Source: an uncultured Bacilli bacterium (GTDB lineage Bacteria; Bacillota_I; Bacilli_A; RF39; UBA660). Taken from it: a stretch of DNA of 40,395 nt. The stretch covers positions 1 to 40,395 of the forward strand of contig CANQQR010000006.1 of assembly GCA_947626035.1 (NCBI GenBank), given 5' to 3'. Position 1 is the first letter of the stretch, and each line of letters starts with the position of its first letter. The position numbers and the translations under genes are program-made. Below, piece after piece: positions 22,579 through 29,967 of the stretch. Under the pieces are notes generated by a model. That model searched no databases and was not told the origin of the DNA. It was given only the letters and a program-made list of their open reading frames with translations.

Positions 22579-23640
22579 TTACTTAAAAATATTAAACAAA
22601 CTCTTAAACTTACTACTCTTACTCTTATAAGAAGTTATATAAATAGGTTCACTTTTTATAAACTCATCTTTAACATAAACACTAACCGTACCAACAGTAT
22701 CTCCATCACTATACTTTTTCTTCTTAATAATCTTAACCTTAACATCCACATCCTTCACTTCACTCTTACTAAGCATAACATTAATATCATTTTTAACATA
22801 CAAATGACTATCTTTATAATAATCTTGTGAAAGAAAAAATGTATACTTATCTACTACCTTATAACTATCATACAACTTAAAATACTTCTCATATAACTCT
22901 TTATGAGTATTAAACCTATCTTTATCTTTAAAAGTAGCAATCACTAAACTCTCTCTTGCCTTAGAAGCACTTGAAACAAAAATATGCCCACTATTACCAG
23001 TATAACCAATCTTACCACCAGTAGCATACTTATAAATACTAAGAAGCTTATTCTTATTATACCAAATATACTTTTCTACACTACTTTCCAAAACATACTT
23101 TTGTAATTTAGTAATCTCCATAAACACTTTATTATTAGTAGCATACCTCATAAGAAGTGCCATATCATATGCAGTACTATAATTTTTACTATCATCATCT
23201 AACCCATGAGGATTTTCAAAAACAGTATTATTCATTCCTATTCTAATAGCCGTTTCATTCATCTTCCTAATAAAATTATCATACCCAAGTGTTTGAGTAG
23301 CAATAACCATCGCCGCATCATTCCCACTTCTTAAATTAAGTCCAACAAGTAAATCATAAAGAGTCATACACTCTCCAGGATTAATATAAATCATAGACCC
23401 ATACACACTCAAAACTTCATCAGAAGCACAAAGAATATCAGTAACTGGTGTATTTTCTATTGCCACTATAGAAGTCATAACTTTAGTAGTACTAGCAATA
23501 AGCATCTCTTGGTCCATATTTTTACTACCTAATACTCTACCACTTTCTCTGTCCATAACAACAAATGACTGATACGCAAATAACTTAATTGGAAAAAAAC
23601 TACACAAAAAAATTGTTAAAATAATTATATATTTTTTCAT
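22579..23640 (-). CDS. D-alanyl-D-alanine carboxypeptidase, DacF/DacB-type (S11)
   Basis: A secreted penicillin-binding protein that trims the terminal D-Ala of peptidoglycan stems. Signal peptide 1-22 (IIILTIFLCSFFPIKLFA). The active-site SxxK is S50-T-T-K53 (LIASTTKVMTS), the SxN motif is S105-G-N107 (LRSGNDAAM), and the third box is K210-I-G212 (GGKIGYTGNSG) instead of KTG. An immunoglobulin-like C-terminal domain follows. There is no clear C-terminal amphipathic anchor. Next to rluB it matches the place of Bacillus dacB, a spore-cortex enzyme. No Shine-Dalgarno is seen; TATAAT lies nine bases before the ATG, so a leaderless or near-leaderless message is possible. Confidence 0.92.
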   Translation of the reverse strand: MKKYIIILTIFLCSFFPIKLFAYQSFVVMDRESGRVLGSKNMDQEMLIASTTKVMTSIVAIENTPVTDILCASDEVLSVYGSMIYINPGECMTLYDLLVGLNLRSGNDAAMVIATQTLGYDNFIRKMNETAIRIGMNNTVFENPHGLDDDSKNYSTAYDMALLMRYATNNKVFMEITKLQKYVLESSVEKYIWYNKNKLLSIYKYATGGKIGYTGNSGHIFVSSASKARESLVIATFKDKDRFNTHKELYEKYFKLYDSYKVVDKYTFFLSQDYYKDSHLYVKNDINVMLSKSEVKDVDVKVKIIKKKKYSDGDTVGTVSVYVKDEFIKSEPIYITSYKSKSSKFKSLFNIFK

Positions 23641-23665
23641 CTCAAAATATTATATGAACCAAAAG

Positions 23666-23880
23666 AAAAAATACTACTAAAAAGCAGTACTTTTCCCCGC
23701 ATTCTCTTAATTTACTTTAATTAAATAATTCTTTTCCACTAATAAGCACTAACATACTCATTATAAATGTAAATTATTAATTATAAAACTAAACATAAAT
23801 TAAAAAAGCATCTTCACTTTCTAAATAAATTGTAACTTAATAAATAACAAAAAATATAAGTAAAAAGAGAATGCTAATGG
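23666..23880 (-). ncRNA. Candidate structured ncRNA of about 210 nt closed by a 17-bp stem
   Basis: This gene-free stretch has a long-range perfect helix: GCATTCTCTTTTTACTT (minus strand from 23874) pairs with AAGTAAATTAAGAGAATGC (down to 23699), 17 bp with a two-base bulge, enclosing an AT-rich interior of about 140 nt. On the minus strand it is followed by a terminator, TACTGC-TTTTTA-GTAGTA plus T6 (23665-23689). The size and closing stem recall 6S RNA, but I cannot confirm the central bubble. The promoter is not clear. The dacF-type gene begins just after the terminator. Confidence 0.5.
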
Positions 23881-23933
23881 CTTACTTGTAACACAAATAA
23901 TTTAACCCACGTTCTACGTGTGACCACTTATAT

Positions 23934-24434
23934 CTAAACCATAAACTCTTCTGAATTAAGTTTAGAAATCTCAAAGTCAGTATTTTGAATAGTATCATTT
24001 AAAACCTCTAACTTCTTTCTAATAGTATCACTATCAAAATTTAAACTACTAACTTCAAAATAAGAATTATTAACTTCTGATACCCTTTTCTTGCTATTCT
24101 TATAATTAAGAAGCCCCTCATAACAATTCTTTAATTTTCTTAAATTAGTGTTCATTACTATTGCTTCTTGAATTGTTCTTCCGTCACTTAACCTAAAAGA
24201 ATTATTTTTCTCATAAAGTATCTTCTTATGCTTAGATAAATCTTCATTTAACTTTTCTATCTCACTTAACTTTAAAAGAAAAGTCTCTTTATTATCTTCA
24301 ATAACATTAACTCTTCCATCTAACTCTTCTATAGTTTGATTAAACACATACCCCTTTATATCATATAACAAGTTGTTTAATTTTCTCTCTTCTTCACTTA
24401 TAACACCCATCAAAGCTTGAATATTAGTCTTCAT
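23934..24434 (-). CDS. Coiled-coil protein, possibly DIP1984/septicolysin-like
   Basis: 166 residues, helical almost throughout, charged, no membrane segment. The layout (two helices, SDGRTIQEAIV loop, helices, then YFEVSSLNFDSDTIRKKLEV and a closing helix with ISKLNSEEF) resembles the DIP1984 family of small cytosolic helical bundles, function unknown; this assignment is weak. I start at 24434 (MKTNIQALM) because GGAGGG sits eight bases upstream; the track's extra five residues overlap the site. It reads in the same direction as the candidate ncRNA downstream. Confidence 0.7.
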   Translation of the reverse strand: MKTNIQALMGVISEEERKLNNLLYDIKGYVFNQTIEELDGRVNVIEDNKETFLLKLSEIEKLNEDLSKHKKILYEKNNSFRLSDGRTIQEAIVMNTNLRKLKNCYEGLLNYKNSKKRVSEVNNSYFEVSSLNFDSDTIRKKLEVLNDTIQNTDFEISKLNSEEFMV

Positions 24435-24503
24435 TAATAATCCCTCCATTTCTAATAAACATTATATTCATTTTTAATTAATTTAGGTCGCTAAAAAAGC
24501 GAC

Positions 24504-24529
24504 AAAAAAAACGCTGTTTATAAAACAGC
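24504..24529 (-). terminator. Terminator of the XRE-type regulator gene
   Basis: Minus strand GCTGTTT-TAT-AAACAGC followed by G and eight T. A second small hairpin GTCGC/GCGAC follows directly. Confidence 0.8.
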
Positions 24530-24883
24530 ATTCACATAACTAAACAAAGAGTCATTAATTATGTCTATGTCATAAATGTTATTTAAAATAAAATACTTAA
24601 TAATTGTATCAAACTTGGTATTACCAAGTGCATACCCAGCACTACTAAGCAACCTATCAAAGTCTATCTTGCTAAGCCTTAACGATAAGCATAACTTAAT
24701 AACAGTCTTCTTATTAGGTATATATTCTAAATTACACCTTATCTTTGAAAATAACTTCCTGTCAACATTCGCGCGCTTATAGATTGTAGAATCCTTTTCC
24801 CCACTTTTATCAATATAAGAAAAAAGTAAACTACTAAATCCTTGAGTAACTTCATGATCTAAATATTCTTTAATACCATTCAT
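24518..24883 (-). CDS. XRE-type helix-turn-helix protein
   Basis: 121 residues, all-helical. STIYKRANVDRKLFSKIRCN is a helix-turn-helix with the DRKLFSKIR recognition-helix pattern, then KKTVIKLCLSLRLSKIDFDR, LLSSAGYALGNTKFDTIIKY and a C-terminal helix. This is a common arrangement in low-GC Bacillota, where such genes often accompany macro-domain or stress genes; no such partner is adjacent here. AAGGAGG fixes the start at 24883 (MNGIKEYL). The stop lies inside its terminator. Confidence 0.8.
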   Translation of the reverse strand: MNGIKEYLDHEVTQGFSSLLFSYIDKSGEKDSTIYKRANVDRKLFSKIRCNLEYIPNKKTVIKLCLSLRLSKIDFDRLLSSAGYALGNTKFDTIIKYFILNNIYDIDIINDSLFSYVNAVL

Positions 24884-25013
24884 ATGAGTCCTCCTTAAAC
24901 TTAACCAAAACAAAAAATGTTTTAGTTATAACTCACATTCATTTAAATCACTAGTACTTTTCAAAAGCACAAACAAATAATACCAAAAAAAACAAAAAAT
25001 ATCAAGAACAAAT

Positions 25014-25039
25014 TAAAAAGTAGACTTTATATCTACTTT
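25014..25039 (-). terminator. Terminator of the lipoprotein gene
   Basis: Minus strand AGTAGA-TATAAAG-TCTACT followed by T5. Confidence 0.75.
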
Positions 25040-25580
25040 ATTCTACTTCATAATTATAAGTTCCATGTATCTTTTCCAAAGTACTTCTATCTAACTCATT
25101 AACTACCCACTTATCTTTTTCCTTTGACAAATTAAATGTAATAGTATAACTAACTCTCTCACTTGCATCCATCATACTATCAAGCTTATACTTTAAAAAC
25201 TTATCATCATCATAAACATTATCTGTCAAAAACTCATCGGGATTCTCTTCCAAATATTCTTTAGCATCATTATTAGATTTATAAAAATCATAGACAGAAA
25301 TCTTAACCTTAACAGTAGCTTCATCCCCATCTACATCTTCACTTTCAATTTCATACTTTAAATCACTATATTGCATCTTCATTGCTTTCATATAACTTTC
25401 TTTTTGCTTACTATTATAACTTGAAGCTTCAGTTGATAACTCTAAATCACTAACAACCTCATCATCTAAATTTTGATACTTCTTTAATAAACTTTCAACT
25501 TCCTTACTAGGAGTATCAGGAAAAAGAGAACATCCAACTAACAAAAAAACACTTAAAAATAGAACTAATAATTTCTTCAT
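25038..25580 (-). CDS. Lipoprotein with NTF2/DUF-like fold, unknown
   Basis: 180 residues. MKKLLVLFLSVFLLVGCSLF is a lipoprotein signal with lipobox LVGC (Cys17), so the protein is anchored to the outer face of the membrane. The mature part is acidic, starting with helices (SKEVESLLKKYQNLDDEV), then strands (LKYEIESEDVDGDEATVKVK, VSYTITFNLSKEKDKWVVNE). The helix-then-sheet order suggests a cone-shaped NTF2-like domain. GAGGAGG precedes the ATG. Ligand unknown. Confidence 0.85.
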   Translation of the reverse strand: MKKLLVLFLSVFLLVGCSLFPDTPSKEVESLLKKYQNLDDEVVSDLELSTEASSYNSKQKESYMKAMKMQYSDLKYEIESEDVDGDEATVKVKISVYDFYKSNNDAKEYLEENPDEFLTDNVYDDDKFLKYKLDSMMDASERVSYTITFNLSKEKDKWVVNELDRSTLEKIHGTYNYEVE

Positions 25581-25628
25581 AATTCCTCCTCTAATAATAG
25601 ATTTAACTAATATACGAAAATTTATACA

Positions 25629-26258
25629 TTATTTTTTAACAGTAAGTAAATTTATCAAATTCAAAAACTCTTCATGCCTAAAAGTAAACCTTTTCTTTAA
25701 ATCCCTTACCAAAGTATCATACTTATTACTTCCCTCACTCTTATCAAACCACTCATAATATAAATAATCTATCTTCTCCTTATCATCCTTAATATTAGAT
25801 AACTCAAAAATAATACTATCTAAAATACTAGCTTCTCTCCTAATCATTTTATTAAACCTAACTTTACCACTCACTTTATAATCAATATTAGTTACACTAA
25901 GCCCATTAGTAAGAGAAATAATCTCTAACTCTTCATTAATTAAAAACTTAGAAACCTTAACAATATTCCCACACTTATCAAAAATAACACTAACTGCACT
26001 CTTAGAATCACTAAAAATAGCCATATAAGGAACTACCTCAATATTTTTACTAGAAAACATCTGTGTTTTATCTTTAATATTATTTAAAAACAAAGTATTA
26101 ACTTTAACCTTTCTATAAGAAAAATCTCTTATAACAAAAGTACTAACCTTAAATAATGGACATCTCCTAACATGAAAATAATCATCATCCTCTTCCCAAT
26201 CATAAAAATCAATAAGCCTTTCATTAAAATTAACTAACACATCATAAACATACACCAT
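25629..26258 (-). CDS. DUF3603-like protein (tentative)
   Basis: 209 residues, cytosolic. The start MVYVYDVLVNFNERLIDFYD with WEEDDDYFHVRRCPLFKVST resembles the DUF3603/UPF0736 pattern (a Tyr/Val-rich first strand, WxxDD, then a basic strand). The N-terminal two thirds is beta-rich (MAIFSDSKSAVSVIFDKCGN), the C-terminal third helical (DDKEKIDYLYYEWFDKSEGS). GGGTGAAAAATAA, containing the previous gene's stop, precedes the ATG, so it is co-translated with the small membrane protein upstream. Function unknown. Confidence 0.7.
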   Translation of the reverse strand: MVYVYDVLVNFNERLIDFYDWEEDDDYFHVRRCPLFKVSTFVIRDFSYRKVKVNTLFLNNIKDKTQMFSSKNIEVVPYMAIFSDSKSAVSVIFDKCGNIVKVSKFLINEELEIISLTNGLSVTNIDYKVSGKVRFNKMIRREASILDSIIFELSNIKDDKEKIDYLYYEWFDKSEGSNKYDTLVRDLKKRFTFRHEEFLNLINLLTVKK

Positions 26259-26471
26259 TTATTTTTCACCCTTTCTTAAGCTTAAAAAAATAAAAAACAT
26301 ACCCACTAAAACTACTAAACACTCTAACTTTCTACTAATAAAATGAACATAAAAAGAAAAACTATACCCCATATTAAGTAAATTTAAATAAATAATTACA
26401 AAAGAAATACCTAAACTTAAAAATAAAGTACCTAATAAAAACAATAAAACTCTAAACAACAAATCACCCAT
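26259..26471 (-). CDS. Small two-helix membrane protein
   Basis: 70 residues with TM helices about 5-30 and 46-65 and a short positive tail (LRKGEK). No family is recognised. It is divergent from uppP, with a 50-bp AT-rich intergenic region that must hold both promoters. There is no clear Shine-Dalgarno before the ATG. Its stop abuts the start of the DUF3603-like gene (TAAATG), so the two are one operon. Confidence 0.68.
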   Translation of the reverse strand: MGDLLFRVLLFLLGTLFLSLGISFVIIYLNLLNMGYSFSFYVHFISRKLECLVVLVGMFFIFLSLRKGEK

Positions 26472-26524
26472 TAAATATTATTTATTTTATTAAAGATTTA
26501 TTATATAATTATAATGGTGATAAA

Positions 26525-27328
26525 ATGATAAAGATATTAAAATATATTTTCTTAGGAATAATTCAAGGCTTTACTGAGCCACTTCCAATTTCTTCCAGTG
26601 GACACGTCTTCATACTAAAAAAATTACTTAACCTTGGTAGTAATGACTTAAATTTTGAAATAATTGTTAACTTTGGAAGTTTACTTGCAATACTACTAAT
26701 ATACAAAAGCGACATAATAAGATTAATAAAAAACTTCTTCCTATACTTTAAAAAGAAAACAGAAGAAACTAAAACTGACTTTAAATATTGTTTACTAATC
26801 GTTTTAGGTAGCATTCCAGTTGGAATAATAGGACTATTATTTAAAGATACAATAGAAGAAAAATTAAACAACGTAAAAATAATAGGAATAGCATTCTTAA
26901 TAACATCACTATTTCTATTCTTAGTTAGAAATATTAAAGGTAAAAAAACAGATAAAGATTTAAGCATTAAAGATAGTATAATAATTGGACTAACACAAGT
27001 AGTAGCATTAATACCAGGAATAAGTAGAAGTGGTTCTACATTAATCGGTGGATTATTTAGAGACTTAGACAAAAGTACTGCACTTAAATATTCATTCATG
27101 CTATATATACCAGTAAGCTTTGGAACAATTTTATTAGGAATAAAAGACTTACTAGAAATAGGTAACATTCACGAAGTCATACTGCCATATGGTCTTGGAT
27201 TCATATCTTCATTTGTAGTATCATACTTCACTCTAAAATGGTTTATGAATGTTGTAAAAAAAGGAAACTTAAAATACTTTAGCATATACACATTAATACT
27301 TGGATTACTAATACTTATATTTATGTAA
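26525..27328 (+). CDS. uppP: Undecaprenyl-diphosphatase UppP (BacA)
   Basis: A multi-pass membrane enzyme that dephosphorylates undecaprenyl pyrophosphate to recycle the lipid carrier for cell-wall synthesis; overproduction confers bacitracin resistance. IIQGFTEPLPISSSGHVFIL (residues 13-32) and PGISRSGSTLIGG carry the two catalytic consensus motifs. At 267 residues the length is normal, with about eight TM helices. GGTGAT precedes the ATG, and TATAAT lies just upstream. It has the A/C-rich codon use of resident plus-strand genes and its own terminator, convergent with the sortase gene. Confidence 0.95.
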   Translation: MIKILKYIFLGIIQGFTEPLPISSSGHVFILKKLLNLGSNDLNFEIIVNFGSLLAILLIYKSDIIRLIKNFFLYFKKKTEETKTDFKYCLLIVLGSIPVGIIGLLFKDTIEEKLNNVKIIGIAFLITSLFLFLVRNIKGKKTDKDLSIKDSIIIGLTQVVALIPGISRSGSTLIGGLFRDLDKSTALKYSFMLYIPVSFGTILLGIKDLLEIGNIHEVILPYGLGFISSFVVSYFTLKWFMNVVKKGNLKYFSIYTLILGLLILIFM

Positions 27329-27350
27329 CAGAAAAACTGTTACTTTTTTT
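27325..27350 (+). terminator. Terminator of uppP
   Basis: GTAACAG-AAAAA-CTGTTAC followed by seven T, overlapping the uppP stop and the end of the convergent sortase gene. Confidence 0.85.
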
Positions 27351-27936
27351 AATAATAAATTTGATTAACTAACTTAGCAATATAAACAATCTGTTTATCT
27401 TTAACATTATTTTTACAAGTAATAAGCGCTAAAAAATTACCTACATCATCTCTTTTAATAACTGCTTTACCCGTCTTCTCTATTTCATAATAATTTACAA
27501 TCTCATACACATATTTTACACCATTATAATAAACGTAAACCTGTAACCCATTATAAAGTTTATACAAATTCCTAAAATAAGAAGCACTAGTATTTCCAGT
27601 ATGTGAAGCTAAAACCAAAGTACCATTGACTTTATCAGGGTAATCTGATGTAAGAGGATTATATACATTTAAGTTTACATTATTTTTATAACTATACTTA
27701 TCATATACACCTTGCTTTAAACCAATATAAGGTATCTCAAGTAACATAACATAATCGTCTTCACTCTTTTCTATAACTTCATTTTCTTCACTAACTTCTT
27801 CTTCACTCACAAAAAACTCTTCTATCTTTTTTTCTTTTACCACCTCTTCTTCTACATTATTAAAACAATAAACAAAATACATTACTATACTACCAACCAT
27901 CAAAACAAAAGACAACTTAACTAAATTTTTCTTCAT
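27349..27936 (-). CDS. Sortase paired with the adjacent thioester adhesin
   Basis: 195 residues. N-terminal TM anchor (about 8-24), an acidic linker (EEEVSEENEVIEKSED), then the sortase beta barrel: LEIPYIGLKQGVYD, TLVLASHTGNTSASYFRNLY with catalytic His112, and FLALITCKNN with catalytic Cys174. The strand after Cys normally carries Arg; here KDKQIVYIAKLV has Gln182 at that place, with Lys181 beside it. Class C/D-like by eye, uncertain. The ATG lies 20 bp inside the adhesin gene and AGGAG precedes it, so the two are translationally linked. Its role is presumably to anchor that adhesin to the wall. Confidence 0.88.
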   Translation of the reverse strand: MKKNLVKLSFVLMVGSIVMYFVYCFNNVEEEVVKEKKIEEFFVSEEEVSEENEVIEKSEDDYVMLLEIPYIGLKQGVYDKYSYKNNVNLNVYNPLTSDYPDKVNGTLVLASHTGNTSASYFRNLYKLYNGLQVYVYYNGVKYVYEIVNYYEIEKTGKAVIKRDDVGNFLALITCKNNVKDKQIVYIAKLVNQIYY

Positions 27937-29791
27937 AAAAGAAAACTCCTAACCCAACACAAAACATAAATAATGGTACAATTTCCTTAAAAGGAAAAGC
28001 ATAACTCAAAGTATCAGGAACTAAAACCTCTAACTCATCTTTCATAACACACTTAACAACTTCACCATTTTCTTTAATCTCAAAAAATAATTTCTCATTA
28101 TTTAAAAGATAGCCTAAAGGCGCTTCCTTTTCCAAAATATAATATTTTCCAACTGGTAACTCTTTAATAACTATATCTCCATTTACATCAGTTCTTCCAC
28201 TAAAAACTAAATTATCTTCTAAATCATATATCTCTATCAAAGTATCAGGTAAACCCTTTGACTCTACAAAATCAGTCTTCTTAAAATCTAACTCTCCCTT
28301 AGGAATATGATTAACTAAAGTTAAACTATATTCTACTTTTTCAGTATATTGGTCTATATAAAACAAATCAAAATAATATATCTCTAAATCAAGTACATGA
28401 CTACTATCTGTCTCTATCTCCTTTATATAATAACTTCCTAAATACAAATTATCAACATACGCTTCTCCCAAACTATCAGTAACAAGCACGCACACTAAAT
28501 CATCCTTAGAATAAACTAAATTTCCTAAAGAATCATAAATATCACTAAAAGCATAAAGCCCTAACTTAACATTAGGAAGTTCTATATTCGTATACGTATA
28601 CCCATCCTTTTCCTTAATAAGTTCTTCTCCAAACTTCTTAACATTAACTCTACCATAAACAGCCTTATTACTAAAATAAACTGTTAAAACCCCATCTACA
28701 ATATTTGAATTCTCATCAACACTAAACTCTACTACTTGATCATTCCACAAATACCCATCTATATAACTATCAACTTCTTCTAAAACATAAGTACCACTCT
28801 CTAAAAAAGACGTAAGAAAATAACCATCTTGATTAGTAGTAAACGTACACTCTGGGTTTTCACACACATAAGTACCTCTTACCTTATCATATATTTTAAA
28901 ACTAATATTACTTCTCTTAACAACTTGATTTGTATCATAATCTACTTTCACAACCTTAACTTTAGCACTCAAAACGTCCAAATTAATAACAGAATTAACT
29001 TCACTTTCTAATCTAAGACGTGCCATCTTTTGTGATAAACCATCACTTCCAAAATAAATAATAGTGTCTCCCTCTTGATAAACTTTCTTACTTAAAACAA
29101 CATTACCTCCACCACTTACTGGCGTAATATAAATACTGTTTCCATCTATTCTTACAATATTACCTCCATCATCACTCACTTCATACTCACTAAGTACATT
29201 ATTACTATCAGTTAAAACAATCTCCTTATTAACATAACCTTTAACACTAGTATTATCAAAAGATGGTTTCAAATAATGCCTATTAATAAGCTCTAATATT
29301 TGACCCTTTTCATAATCAACATTAATATTATCTCCCCATCCACTTGCTTGTGTCCAAAACTCAATAATTTGTCCACCAGTCTTTTCCCAAATAAGTGCTT
29401 GAGTAGCCATCCTATACCTGAGTGTTTGATGTCCTGGGTACTCATACCCATAATAAGCTACTAAAGAAATATAATCATTAATTTCTCTACTATAAGGCGA
29501 ATTAATAAACCCAAACTCTCCAACATAACTATCAGTAGTAATATGTGCTTCAGGTTCAATACAATAAACAACATCGCCATTCAAACTATAAAAACCTAAC
29601 TTATCAGACTGATAATCCTTTCCTCCTCCTCTTCTAGTAAACCACACATCATCATACTTAGTAATATCTAACTGTCCACTAGTAGTAGCATAAACTTTCT
29701 TCATATTAAAAAATATAACAAAAAGTAAAATACATACAAACAAAAACTTAAACTTAAAATATTCACAAATATATTGAACGCTCTTAATCAT
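27917..29791 (-). CDS. Cell-wall-anchored thioester adhesin with SpaA/Cna-B repeats
   Basis: 624 residues. Signal peptide to about residue 35 (cleavage after VYA). A thioester (TQXA) domain follows: VYCIEPEAH with Cys77, and MATQALIWE with Gln131, the pair that forms a covalent-binding thioester. A beta linker comes next, then three SpaA/Cna-B-like domains beginning near KVKVVKVDYDTNQ, RVNVKKFGEE and ELDFKKTDFVESKG, each ending with a G-x-Y-x-L/I-x-E motif (GTYVLEEV, GSYYIKEI, GKYYILEKEAPLGY). The C-terminus has the sorting signal VPDTLS, a hydrophobic helix and EEKFS. VPDTL departs from LPXTG. The start at ATG 29791 follows GGAGG. Confidence 0.9.
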   Translation of the reverse strand: MIKSVQYICEYFKFKFLFVCILLFVIFFNMKKVYATTSGQLDITKYDDVWFTRRGGGKDYQSDKLGFYSLNGDVVYCIEPEAHITTDSYVGEFGFINSPYSREINDYISLVAYYGYEYPGHQTLRYRMATQALIWEKTGGQIIEFWTQASGWGDNINVDYEKGQILELINRHYLKPSFDNTSVKGYVNKEIVLTDSNNVLSEYEVSDDGGNIVRIDGNSIYITPVSGGGNVVLSKKVYQEGDTIIYFGSDGLSQKMARLRLESEVNSVINLDVLSAKVKVVKVDYDTNQVVKRSNISFKIYDKVRGTYVCENPECTFTTNQDGYFLTSFLESGTYVLEEVDSYIDGYLWNDQVVEFSVDENSNIVDGVLTVYFSNKAVYGRVNVKKFGEELIKEKDGYTYTNIELPNVKLGLYAFSDIYDSLGNLVYSKDDLVCVLVTDSLGEAYVDNLYLGSYYIKEIETDSSHVLDLEIYYFDLFYIDQYTEKVEYSLTLVNHIPKGELDFKKTDFVESKGLPDTLIEIYDLEDNLVFSGRTDVNGDIVIKELPVGKYYILEKEAPLGYLLNNEKLFFEIKENGEVVKCVMKDELEVLVPDTLSYAFPFKEIVPLFMFCVGLGVFFYEEKFS

Positions 29792-29822
29792 AAACCCTCC
29801 AATCTTCATAACTTTCATTCAT
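29784..29822 (-). promoter_or_regulatory. 12-codon leader ORF overlapping the adhesin start
   Basis: ATG at 29822 opens MNESYEDWRVYD and stops at 29784-29786, with AAAGGA nine bases upstream. The adhesin's own GGAGG lies inside this ORF, and its ATG overlaps the leader stop (ATGATTAA). Translation of the leader would melt or occupy the adhesin's initiation site, a coupling arrangement. Confidence 0.45.
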
Positions 29823-29878
29823 ACACATCAATCCTTTCTTTATAAGGGAATTATTTCCCCCTCTAATTACTTATACGA

Positions 29879-29912
29879 CAAAAAAACAATAAAACGCTTT
29901 TAATTTTATTGT
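29879..29912 (-). terminator. Strong terminator upstream of the adhesin gene
   Basis: Minus strand ACAATAAAA-TTAAAAGCG-TTTTATTGT followed by T6. It is the second terminator in a row after the coiled-coil operon. Confidence 0.75.
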
Positions 29913-29932
29913 TTTACACATAGTTTACAAAA

Positions 29933-29959
29933 AGAAAAACCCTGAGCTTACCCAAGGTT
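29933..29959 (-). terminator. Terminator of the coiled-coil operon
   Basis: Minus strand AACCTTG-GGTAAGCT-CAGGGTT (one G-U pair) followed by T5 and another T run, right after the stop of the 29968 gene. Confidence 0.72.
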
Positions 29960-29967
29960 CTACTAAA

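Noticed and set aside
26563-27168. 201-residue minus-strand ORF
   Set aside because: Complement of uppP; the plus frame carries both catalytic motifs.
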